A stretch of 64,000 nt of DNA from Bradyrhizobium xenonodulans (GTDB lineage Bacteria; Pseudomonadota; Alphaproteobacteria; Rhizobiales; Xanthobacteraceae). Made by a program: the position numbers and the translations under genes. The stretch covers positions 1,146,501 to 1,210,500 of the forward strand of contig NZ_CP089391.1 of assembly GCF_027594865.1 (NCBI RefSeq), given 5' to 3'. Shown here one piece after another: positions 16,875 to 24,590 of this stretch; within the stretch, counting starts at the first letter, position 1, and each line of letters starts with the position of its first letter. Under the pieces are notes generated by a model. The model saw only the letters and a list, made by a program, of their open reading frames with translations, had not been told where the DNA came from and did no database searches.

Positions 16875-19800
16875 TCAACCGGTGGCGTGCATCTTTGGCG
16901 ATACCGACGTTGCCAAATCCGTGAGCAGCTTTTCTGTCTCGGCTTTCACCTTCGTGATCGCAGCGTCCTTCACCGGGCCATAGCCGCGGATATCCATCGG
17001 CCCTTTGGCGATTGCGACGAGGTCGGCCAGATGCGCTCCTTCAAGCCGGCCAAGCATCCGCTCGATCAAGTCTTCGTACCAGGTGATCAGCTCGCGCTCC
17101 GCGCGCCGTTCCGCGGCGTAGCCGAACGGATCGAAAGCCGCCCCCCGCAGTCCCTTCAACCGCGCCAGCATGGCGAGCGGCATCTGGATCCACTGACCGA
17201 ACGCGCGCTTGCGCGGCCGGCCGCGCGCGTCGCGTTTGGACGGGAGGAACGGCGGGGCGAGGTGATACTGGACGCTAAAACCGTCCTCGAACTCGCGCTT
17301 TAGCTCGTCGAGGAAGCCGCTCTGCAGGTGCAGGCGCGCCACCTCGTATTCGTCCTTGTAGGCCATCAGCTTGAACAGGGCGCGCGCGACTGTTTCGGTC
17401 AGCGCTGCGCTGTTCAATGCGGCTTCGGCGCTGCGGACCTTCGCGACGATCGCCCGGTAGCGCGCGGCATAGGCACCGTTCTGATAGGCAGTAAGGAAAT
17501 CGGCGCGACGGGCGATGAGCTGGTCCAGCGTCTCGGCTTCAGGTGCCTCGTTTGGCTTCGGCAAAAACGCCGGATCGGCGGCGGCGATCCGGCCCCAGGC
17601 AAAAGCCTGCTTGTTGCGCTCGACCGCGACGCCGTTGAGCTCGATGGCGCGCAGCAGCGCCGACAGCGAGATCGGAACCAGCCCGCTCTGCCAGGCAAAG
17701 CCGAGCATGATGATGTTGGCATAGACGGCATCTCCGAGCAGCCGTTCGGCCAGCGCGTTGGCATTGATGGTGTCGAGATTGCCGTCTCCGATCACGCAGC
17801 CGATCGCGCGCAGCCGCGCGGGGGAGGCGAGATCGGCGTCGCGGAAGCGGACGACGTCGCCGGTCGGCATCTCCGCGGTATTGATTGCCGCGCGCGTGCC
17901 GCGGCGATAGGTGCCGGACGCCTTCGGCGAGGAGCTGACGACAAGGTCGCAGCCGATCAGCGCATCGGCCGCGCCTTGGTCGATGCGGACCTGATGCAGC
18001 GCCTCGGGCGAGGCGGCAAGCCGGATGTAGCTCAGCACCGGCCCAAATTTCTGCGCAAATCCGGTAAAGTCGAGCACCGAGACGCCGCGACGTTCCAGAT
18101 GCGCCGCCATGCCGATCAGCGCGCCGACCGTGATCACGCCGGTGCCCCCGACGCCTGTTACGACCAGGTCATAGGGACGATCGAGCGTCGCGGGCGCGGG
18201 CAGGGGAAGCGTGGCCGCGCGGCCGACAGCGTCGATCTGGCTGGCGCTCTTCTTTCGGCGCGTGGCGCCCTCGACGGTGACGAAGCTGGGGCAAAAACCG
18301 TTGAGGCAGGAAAAGTCCTTGTTGCAGGCCGAGAGGTTGATCTGGCGCTTGCGGCCGAACGGCGTTTCCTTCGGTTCGACGCTGAGGCAGTTGGATTCGA
18401 CCGAGCAGTCGCCGCAGCCTTCGCAGACGAGGTCGTTGATATAGGCGAAGCGTTTTGGGTCGGTCATCTGCCCGCGCTTGCGCCGGCGCCGTTTCTCGGT
18501 GGCGCAGGTTTGCTGATAGATCAGCACGGAGACACCGGCAACCTCGCGTAGCTCGCGCTGCACGGCGTCCATCTCCTCGCGCGGATGGATGGTCACGCCA
18601 TCAGGGAAATCGGCGGGTGCAAACTGCGCGGGATCGTCCGATACCAGCGCGATGCGCGCAACACCTTCGGCGCGGACGCTGTGCGCGATGGCATGCACGC
18701 TGACGGGACCGTCGACCGGCTGGCCGCCGGTCATCGCCACGGCGTCGTTGAACAGGATCTTGTAGGTGATGTGGGCTTTGGCCGCGATCGCCTGCCGGAT
18801 CGCCATCGAGCCGGAGTGGTAGTAGGTGCCTTCGCCGAGATTCTGGAAGACATGCTTATGGCCAGTGAATCGTGACGATGCCGCCCAGTTCACGCCTTCG
18901 CCGCCCATCTGGATCAGCGACGAGGTCTCGCGGTCCATCCAGCTCGCCATGAAATGGCAGCCGATGCCGGCCAGTGCCTTGGATCCCTCAGGCACCTTTG
19001 TGGATGTGTTGTGCGGGCAGCCCGAGCAGAAATACGGTGTACGCGTCGCGCCCGGGACGTTGATCGTGCGCGCCGCCTCCGGCATCAAAGCGGCTGCGCG
19101 TGCGGCGAGATTGAGGCCCGGAAACATCGGGTCAAGCCGGCGTGCCAGCACAGCAGCGAGCGCGCGCGGCGACAATTCGCCGATCCAGGAGATCAGCCTT
19201 GCGCCGGTTTCGTCGTGCTTGCCGACCATCCGCTCGGGCTTGCTGCCGGGATAGTCGTAGAAATATTCCTTGAACTGGCTCTCGATGATGCCGCGCTTCT
19301 CCTCGACCACGAGGATCTCGCGCTTGCCCTTCACAAAATCCATCGCGTCGTGCAGCGCCAGCGGCCAGACCATGCCGACCTTGTAGATGTCGATGCCGAT
19401 GCTGCGGCAGGCGGCTTCGTCGAGGCCGATCAGCCGCAGCGCTTCCATCAGGTCGAGATGCGCCTTGCCTGTGGTGACGATGCCGTAGGTGGCGCCTGGA
19501 ATGTCGTAGATGTGCCGATCGATGGGGTTGGCCTTTGCGAAGGCGTAGACCGCGTGCTTCTTTGCCTCCAGCCGTTCCTCGATCTGGGGACCGGGCAGAT
19601 CCGGCCAGCGATAGTGCAGGCCGCCCGGTGGCGGCGTGAAGTCGGGCATCTGGAAAATGCGTGGCGGGCGCAGCGCGACGGAGGCGCCCGACTCGACGAT
19701 CTCCGAGATCGCCTTGAAGCCAACCCACATGCCGGAGAAGCGGCTCAGCGCGTAGCCATACTCACCAAACGCGAGATACTCGCTGACGCTGGCCGGATGC

Positions 19801-20324
19801 AGCGTCGGCATGAACCAGCTCATGAAGGCGACGTCGGATTGGTGCGGCATCGAGGATGAGACGCAGCCATGGTCGTCGCCGGCAACGACCAGCACGCCGC
19901 CATGCGGTGAGGAGCCGTAGGCGTTACCGTGCTTGAGCGCATCGCCGGAGCGATCGACGCCGGGGCCCTTGCCGTACCAGAGTCCGAACACGCCGTCGAC
20001 GGTGCGATCTGCCTGCGTTTCGACCTGTTGCGAGCCGAGCACCGCGGTTGCCGCGAGGTCCTCGTTCACCGCCGGCAGGAATTCGATGCGGTCCCGCTTG
20101 AGCCGCTCCTGGATGCGCCAGAGCTCGAGGTCGACACCGCCGAGCGGCGAACCGCGATAGCCGGAGATGAAGCCCGCGGTGTTCAGCGCCGCGGCGCGGT
20201 CACGGCTGATCTGGTCAAGCGCGATGCGGACGATGGCCTGCGTGCCCGTGAGGAAGACGCGGCCCTCCTTGCGGTCGTAGCGGTCGGAGAGCTCGTAGCT
20301 GTCGAGTGACGGAATGGCGTCCAT
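16875..20324 (-). CDS. fused indolepyruvate:ferredoxin oxidoreductase (IorAB-like)
   Basis: A 1149-residue single-chain 2-oxoacid oxidoreductase. The ATG at 20324 has GGGAGGT upstream and is preferred to 20342. The order is: the N-terminal PFOR-like region (LTGTQAIVRIALDQISRDRA), the CoA/ThDP region with CSGCPHNTST and GIGCHFMASWMDR, the cofactor segment ILFNDAVAMTGGQPVDG, a 4Fe-4S motif near residue 633 (CEGCGDCSVESNC), and a gamma-type Rossmann region near residue 720 (GVGGTGVITVGALIG). It oxidatively decarboxylates aryl-pyruvates (from aromatic amino acids) to acyl-CoA with ferredoxin as acceptor. Divergent from an Lrp gene that probably controls it. Confidence 0.92.
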   Translation of the reverse strand: MDAIPSLDSYELSDRYDRKEGRVFLTGTQAIVRIALDQISRDRAAALNTAGFISGYRGSPLGGVDLELWRIQERLKRDRIEFLPAVNEDLAATAVLGSQQVETQADRTVDGVFGLWYGKGPGVDRSGDALKHGNAYGSSPHGGVLVVAGDDHGCVSSSMPHQSDVAFMSWFMPTLHPASVSEYLAFGEYGYALSRFSGMWVGFKAISEIVESGASVALRPPRIFQMPDFTPPPGGLHYRWPDLPGPQIEERLEAKKHAVYAFAKANPIDRHIYDIPGATYGIVTTGKAHLDLMEALRLIGLDEAACRSIGIDIYKVGMVWPLALHDAMDFVKGKREILVVEEKRGIIESQFKEYFYDYPGSKPERMVGKHDETGARLISWIGELSPRALAAVLARRLDPMFPGLNLAARAAALMPEAARTINVPGATRTPYFCSGCPHNTSTKVPEGSKALAGIGCHFMASWMDRETSSLIQMGGEGVNWAASSRFTGHKHVFQNLGEGTYYHSGSMAIRQAIAAKAHITYKILFNDAVAMTGGQPVDGPVSVHAIAHSVRAEGVARIALVSDDPAQFAPADFPDGVTIHPREEMDAVQRELREVAGVSVLIYQQTCATEKRRRRKRGQMTDPKRFAYINDLVCEGCGDCSVESNCLSVEPKETPFGRKRQINLSACNKDFSCLNGFCPSFVTVEGATRRKKSASQIDAVGRAATLPLPAPATLDRPYDLVVTGVGGTGVITVGALIGMAAHLERRGVSVLDFTGFAQKFGPVLSYIRLAASPEALHQVRIDQGAADALIGCDLVVSSSPKASGTYRRGTRAAINTAEMPTGDVVRFRDADLASPARLRAIGCVIGDGNLDTINANALAERLLGDAVYANIIMLGFAWQSGLVPISLSALLRAIELNGVAVERNKQAFAWGRIAAADPAFLPKPNEAPEAETLDQLIARRADFLTAYQNGAYAARYRAIVAKVRSAEAALNSAALTETVARALFKLMAYKDEYEVARLHLQSGFLDELKREFEDGFSVQYHLAPPFLPSKRDARGRPRKRAFGQWIQMPLAMLARLKGLRGAAFDPFGYAAERRAERELITWYEDLIERMLGRLEGAHLADLVAIAKGPMDIRGYGPVKDAAITKVKAETEKLLTDLATSVSPKMHATG

Positions 20325-20476
20325 GCGGACCTCCCGCGGCATCCCTGCCGAATGGAAGAAGGGTAGGCCCTGATGGTTGGTAGGTCTTACCTATTTTTCC
20401 TGAAATGGCGCCTGTTCTGGTAATATTATCCGATATAGGCTCATACGCGGTGAAATAATCCATTTTGGTGAGGCCG

Positions 20477-20932
20477 ATGATCGAAGACCAGGATGCACGG
20501 ATTCTCGCGCACCTTCAAAAGGATGGCCGTGCCACCAACCAGCAGCTGGCCGATGAGGTCGGCATGTCCACCTCGGCCTGCTGGCGCCGGGTGCGCGCGC
20601 TGGAGGAGAGCGGTGTCATCCAGGGCTATGCGGCGCTGGTCGCGCGCGAGCAGGCGGGCTTTGCCATGTCCGCAATCCTCCACGTCTCACTGGAGCGGCA
20701 CGACGCTAAATTCGTCGACGAGTTCGTCGCGCGGGTGACCACGCGGCGCGAGGTGCTGGAGTGCTTTGCGACGACGGGCGATGCCGACTACCATCTGCGC
20801 GTCGTCGTGCAGGACATGGTGGCCTACAACCGCTTCCTCGACGAGTTCATGTTCCGCATTCCCGGCATCCGCTATGTCCGCAGCAACGTGGTGCTGAAGG
20901 AGATCAAGACGGGGGTGGCGCTGCCGTTTTGA
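20477..20932 (+). CDS. Lrp/AsnC-family transcriptional regulator
   Basis: A 151-residue protein from ATG 20477 (GTGAGG upstream; a TTG at 20465 is an alternative). It has an N-terminal helix-turn-helix (DARILAHLQKDGRATNQQLA, then GMSTSACWRRVRALEESGVI) and a C-terminal RAM/AsnC ligand domain (SAILHVSLERHD to the end). It is transcribed divergently from the indolepyruvate oxidoreductase. The shared AT-rich region (about 20390-20470) contains TAATATTA, so local control in response to an amino acid is likely. Lrp proteins act as dimers to octamers on such sites. Confidence 0.92.
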   Translation: MIEDQDARILAHLQKDGRATNQQLADEVGMSTSACWRRVRALEESGVIQGYAALVAREQAGFAMSAILHVSLERHDAKFVDEFVARVTTRREVLECFATTGDADYHLRVVVQDMVAYNRFLDEFMFRIPGIRYVRSNVVLKEIKTGVALPF

Positions 20933-20950
20933 TACACGGGAGGTGCCGTA

Positions 20951-21049
20951 GTGCCGTAGGGTGGGCAAAGCGAAGCGTGCCCACCGTTCTTTCTGGCGGC
21001 GGAATGATCGTGGGCACGGCGCTACGCGCCTTTGCCCACCCTACGGCAC
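20951..21049. repeat. GTAGGGTGGGCAAAG-type palindromic repeat, copy 3
   Basis: Perfect 20-bp arms: GTGCCGTAGGGTGGGCAAAG at 20951-20970 and its complement at 21030-21049. Inner GTGCCCACC and its partner TGGGCAC pair as well. It lies between the convergent Lrp and FAH-family genes. Confidence 0.9.
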
Positions 21050-21053
21050 CTTG

Positions 21054-21839
21054 TCACCGCTCCTCCCGCACAAACCTGTTCCGCAGCACCCCCACACCCG
21101 TGATGTCGATCTCCACGACGTCGCCATGCTTGATATCCGGCGACGCGCCATCCGTACCCATCCAGATCACGTCGCCCGGCCATAGCGTGAAATACCTGGT
21201 CAGCTCGACCAGGAACGGCACCACGCCAAAAATCATGTCGTTGGTGTGGAAACGGTTGGTCTCCTTGCCGTTGACCCTGACGATCGTTTGCATCTTCGCG
21301 AGATCGGCCTCGGTCTCGATCCAAGGGCCCATCGGCTTGAACGTGTCGGCGTTCTTCGACCGCCACAGGCTGCGGTCGGCCTTCTGCCAGCTCCGCTCGC
21401 TGACGTCGTTGCCGATGGTGTAGCCGAACACGCAATCCATCGCGTTCTCTTTGGTGAGGTGCTTCACCTTCTTGCCGATGACGACGACGAGCTCGCCTTC
21501 GTAGTGGATCTTGTCCGTCGCAAAAGACGGGATCACGACCTCCTCGTCATGCGCGATCAGCGCATTCTGGGCGCGATAGCCGATCTCGGGCCTGTCAGGG
21601 ACGGCCGGCACCTCGCCGCGCTTGTCGGCGGCTTCCTTCAGGTGCTTGAGGTAATTCAGGCCGACGCAATAGAAGGTGCGCGGGATCAGCGGCAGCTCGA
21701 TCCTGACGTCGCCAAGCGGATGCGTGCGCGCGGTGCGCTGCCATTCGCCAAAGGGATCGCCATCGACCGCGATGACCCGGTCCCCCTCGACGATTCCCCA
21801 GGATGTCTTGTCCGAGGCAGTGAATTTCAGCCAGCGCAT
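21054..21839 (-). CDS. fumarylacetoacetate hydrolase (FAH) family protein
   Basis: A 261-residue protein with the FAH beta-roll: YCVGLNYLKHLKEA, the metal-binding acids in HYEGELVVVIGKK (two Glu) and NDVSERSWQKAD (Asp), and GDVIWMGTDGASPDIKHGD near the end. The family hydrolyses or decarboxylates C-C bonds of acylpyruvates and 2-oxo-diacids (acylpyruvase, hydratase or decarboxylase steps in aromatic breakdown). It is the last gene of an operon with an Ldh2-type dehydrogenase and a flavin monooxygenase (12-base gap to the latter), so it probably acts on a product of those two. Precise substrate unknown. Confidence 0.9.
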   Translation of the reverse strand: MRWLKFTASDKTSWGIVEGDRVIAVDGDPFGEWQRTARTHPLGDVRIELPLIPRTFYCVGLNYLKHLKEAADKRGEVPAVPDRPEIGYRAQNALIAHDEEVVIPSFATDKIHYEGELVVVIGKKVKHLTKENAMDCVFGYTIGNDVSERSWQKADRSLWRSKNADTFKPMGPWIETEADLAKMQTIVRVNGKETNRFHTNDMIFGVVPFLVELTRYFTLWPGDVIWMGTDGASPDIKHGDVVEIDITGVGVLRNRFVREER

Positions 21840-21851
21840 AGCGTGTCCTTG

Positions 21852-23219
21852 TTATTCCGCGGCGTCGCGCGACTGCGCCTTCCAGGCGCCGGCCGTGGGC
21901 CGCTTGAGCCCGAGATTTTCGCGTAGCGTCTTGCCGCGATATTCTTTCTGGAACAGGCCGCGCCGTTGCAGCTCCGGCACGACATGTTGCACGAAGTCGG
22001 CGTAGGAGCCGGGCACATAGGTCGCCGCGATGACGAAACCGTCGCAGCCGCGCTCGACGAACATTTCCTCCAGCTTGTCCGCGATCTCCCTGGGGCCGCC
22101 GACCATCGCGTCATTCACCTGACCGCGGCCGGAGAAGGTGACGAAGTCGCGTGCGCTCGGATTGCTCTTGCCTGAATTCTTCAGCACGCCGTCGCGGATG
22201 CCAAGAATGCCCTGCATGCTCTTCAGCTCCTCCGTGGTCAGCGGCGCGTCGAGGTCCTTGCAGGCGAAATCATAGTTGAGCGCCTCGGCGAGCAGCGACA
22301 GTGCGTCGATCTCGAGCGGCAGCTTGTTGATCAGCGCCATCCTGTCTTCGGCTTCAGTCTTGGTCGCGGCGCAGACCGGCGTCGTCAGATTGCAGAGGAA
22401 CATCTGGTCGGGATCGCGGCCGGCCTTCGCGGCCTCGTTGCGCACGGATGTGTAGCCCTCCTTGGCAGCAGTGAGGTTGCGCGCAGCGGTGAAGATCACC
22501 TCGCCCCATCGCCCGGCAAAGCGCTGGCCGCGACCGGACGCGCCGGCCTGGATGATGACAGGATGGCCCTGTTGCGAACGCGGGACGGTGAACGGTCCGC
22601 GCGACTTGAAAGCAGGCCCCTTGTGATCGAGCCGCTTCACCTTGGCCGGATCGGCAAAGCGGCCGCTGTTTTTGTCCATGATCAGCGCGCCGTCTTCCCA
22701 GGTGTCCCAATGGCCGAGCACGACCTCCATGAATTCGTCGGCCTTGTCGTAGCGGGAGTCGTGTTCGGGATGGGAGTCGCGGCCCATGTTGAGCGCCTCG
22801 CCGTCATTGAGCGAGGTCACGACATTCCATCCCGCACGCCCCCCGGACATCAGGTCGAGGGTCGCGAAGCGGCGCGCGACGTCGAACGGTTCGTAATAGG
22901 TGGTCGAGCAGGTCGCGCCCAGGCCGAGCTTGTCGGTGACTATGCCCATCGTCGTCAGCACGATCAGCGGATCCATCTTCACGCAGCGGATGCCGTATTC
23001 GACGGTGTGGGCGTGGTCGTTGCCGTAGCGGTCGGGCATCGCCAGGCGGTCGTCGAAGAAGGCCATGTGGAATTTGCCGGCTTCGAGGATTTTTCCGATC
23101 TCCTGATAGTAGTCCGCCGACAAGGAATCGTCGCGCGAGTCCGGATGCCGCCAGGAGCTCGGCAAATTCGTGCAGTTCTGCGCCTGAAGGAAGCCGACAA
23201 GGACCATCTGCCGATTCAT
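21852..23219 (-). CDS. NtaA/DszA-type FMN-dependent monooxygenase
   Basis: A 455-residue LLM protein from ATG 23219 (TTGGAGA upstream). TIM-barrel family marks: LVGFLQAQNCTN at the N terminus, FDVARRFATLDLMSGGRAGW followed by NVVTS, DSRYDKADEFMEVVLGHWDTW, and VIIQAGASGRGQRFAGRWGE. It needs reduced FMN from another protein; no reductase lies nearby. Middle gene of the dehydrogenase-monooxygenase-FAH operon (22-base and 12-base gaps). The substrate cannot be read from the sequence. Confidence 0.9.
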   Translation of the reverse strand: MNRQMVLVGFLQAQNCTNLPSSWRHPDSRDDSLSADYYQEIGKILEAGKFHMAFFDDRLAMPDRYGNDHAHTVEYGIRCVKMDPLIVLTTMGIVTDKLGLGATCSTTYYEPFDVARRFATLDLMSGGRAGWNVVTSLNDGEALNMGRDSHPEHDSRYDKADEFMEVVLGHWDTWEDGALIMDKNSGRFADPAKVKRLDHKGPAFKSRGPFTVPRSQQGHPVIIQAGASGRGQRFAGRWGEVIFTAARNLTAAKEGYTSVRNEAAKAGRDPDQMFLCNLTTPVCAATKTEAEDRMALINKLPLEIDALSLLAEALNYDFACKDLDAPLTTEELKSMQGILGIRDGVLKNSGKSNPSARDFVTFSGRGQVNDAMVGGPREIADKLEEMFVERGCDGFVIAATYVPGSYADFVQHVVPELQRRGLFQKEYRGKTLRENLGLKRPTAGAWKAQSRDAAE

Positions 23220-23241
23220 GCTGCTGTTCTCCAAAATTCCG

Positions 23242-24294
23242 TCAGGCCAGGTCGAGCACGGTGTCGAGCCGGTACTCGTGCGCCAGCGCGCGCAGCTTCT
23301 CCCAGGTCGCATCCTCGATCTCGATGCCGTCGCGCAGGCGCTGCTGCTCGCGCAGGCCCTCGATCTCGCCGGGATAATAAACGCCCTTGCTGCCTTCGGA
23401 TGGCGGCGTCGATTTCAGGTATTGCGCGAATTCGGTGACCTCGCGCTTGAACTCCTTCAGCGGGCGGAACGCGGCAACATTGAACACCGCCATGAAGCAT
23501 CCGTCATTGTGCCGGCCAGTGGGCTCGACGCCAAAGCCGAGGCCGGTGAGCAGGCCGCACAGCACTTCGACCATCGCGGCGAGGCCGCTGCCCTTGTAAC
23601 CCTCGGTGCCGCCGAGCGGCAGCAGCGCGCCGCCCTTGCGGTATTGCGTGGGATCGGTGGTGTGCCGCCCCTCGGCATCAATGATCCATCCGGTCGGAAT
23701 TTCCTCGCCGCGGGCGACCGCGAGCTGGATCTTGCCGGCCGCCACCGCCGAGGTCGCCATGTCCAGATAGAACGGCGCGTCGAGATCGGACGGCACCGCG
23801 ATCGAGATCGGGTTGGTGCCAAGCCGCGCCTCCTTGCCGCCGAACGGCGCCACGTGCTTCGGCGAGCGGCCGGAATCCGCCGTCGCAATCCCGATCATGC
23901 CTTCGCGCATCGCCATCAGCGGATAGGCGGCGAGGCGGCCGACATGGCTTTGCCGGAACACGGTGCATGCCGCGACATTCGCGGTCTTCGCCTTCTCGAT
24001 CGTCAGCGCCATCGCTTTCGCATTGACGTGGAAGCCGAACCCCCAATGGCCGTCGATCACGGTCGTGGTCGGCGATTCCCGGACGATGGACCATTTGGTG
24101 CCGGGCACGATATGGCCCGCCTTGATGCGGTCGATGTAGGTCGGGACCGCGATCACTCCGTGGGAGTCATGGCCGGCGAGATTGGCGTTGACGCAGCCGG
24201 TGGCCACCGCATCGGCCTCTTCCTCGGAAGCTCCGGCGGCGCGGAGCAAAGCGGCGCTGATGCGCGTGAGGCGGTCGGCCTTGACGATGGGCAT
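23242..24294 (-). CDS. Ldh2/malate-lactate dehydrogenase superfamily oxidoreductase
   Basis: A 350-residue protein from ATG 24294 (AAGGGA upstream). The family (MdhC, ureidoglycolate and delta1-piperideine-2-carboxylate reductase, YiaK) has an unusual NAD(P) fold. Its marks here are GHDSHGVIAVPTYIDRI, FRQSHVGRLAAYPLMA, LGTNPISIAVPSD and GYKGSGLAAMVEVLCGLLTG. It interconverts 2-hydroxy acids and 2-oxo acids, or reduces cyclic imines. First gene of the operon with the monooxygenase and FAH-family hydrolase, so it could produce or consume a 2-oxo acid in that pathway. Divergent from the GAF-GGDEF-EAL gene across 296 bases with no other gene. Confidence 0.9.
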   Translation of the reverse strand: MPIVKADRLTRISAALLRAAGASEEEADAVATGCVNANLAGHDSHGVIAVPTYIDRIKAGHIVPGTKWSIVRESPTTTVIDGHWGFGFHVNAKAMALTIEKAKTANVAACTVFRQSHVGRLAAYPLMAMREGMIGIATADSGRSPKHVAPFGGKEARLGTNPISIAVPSDLDAPFYLDMATSAVAAGKIQLAVARGEEIPTGWIIDAEGRHTTDPTQYRKGGALLPLGGTEGYKGSGLAAMVEVLCGLLTGLGFGVEPTGRHNDGCFMAVFNVAAFRPLKEFKREVTEFAQYLKSTPPSEGSKGVYYPGEIEGLREQQRLRDGIEIEDATWEKLRALAHEYRLDTVLDLA

Positions 24295-24590
24295 GGCGCT
24301 CCCTTGTCGTTGTGCCCTTAACGGGCCGCTTGTTGGGAGCCATCGTCTCAAAGCGCAGGGCCGATATCAATCTCCCGTAAACCAATACAGGGCTGCAAAT
24401 TCGTAAAGAGAGCGCGCTTGTCGCCAGGGATTCGTCCCGTGCGGCGGTATTTTCGATAGTTTGCCGTAGGTCATTCGCAGCTCGTTCACTTTGATCGATG
24501 GTTTGCAGCGCGCAATAACGACCACTTAGGCGATCGCCCTTCATAAAGGCATCCGGGAGAAATAGGCAGAAATGCCCGGGAGCTGAGATC

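Noticed and set aside
10546..21049. Repeats considered as a CRISPR array
   Set aside because: The copies are kilobases apart, palindromic and without spacers.
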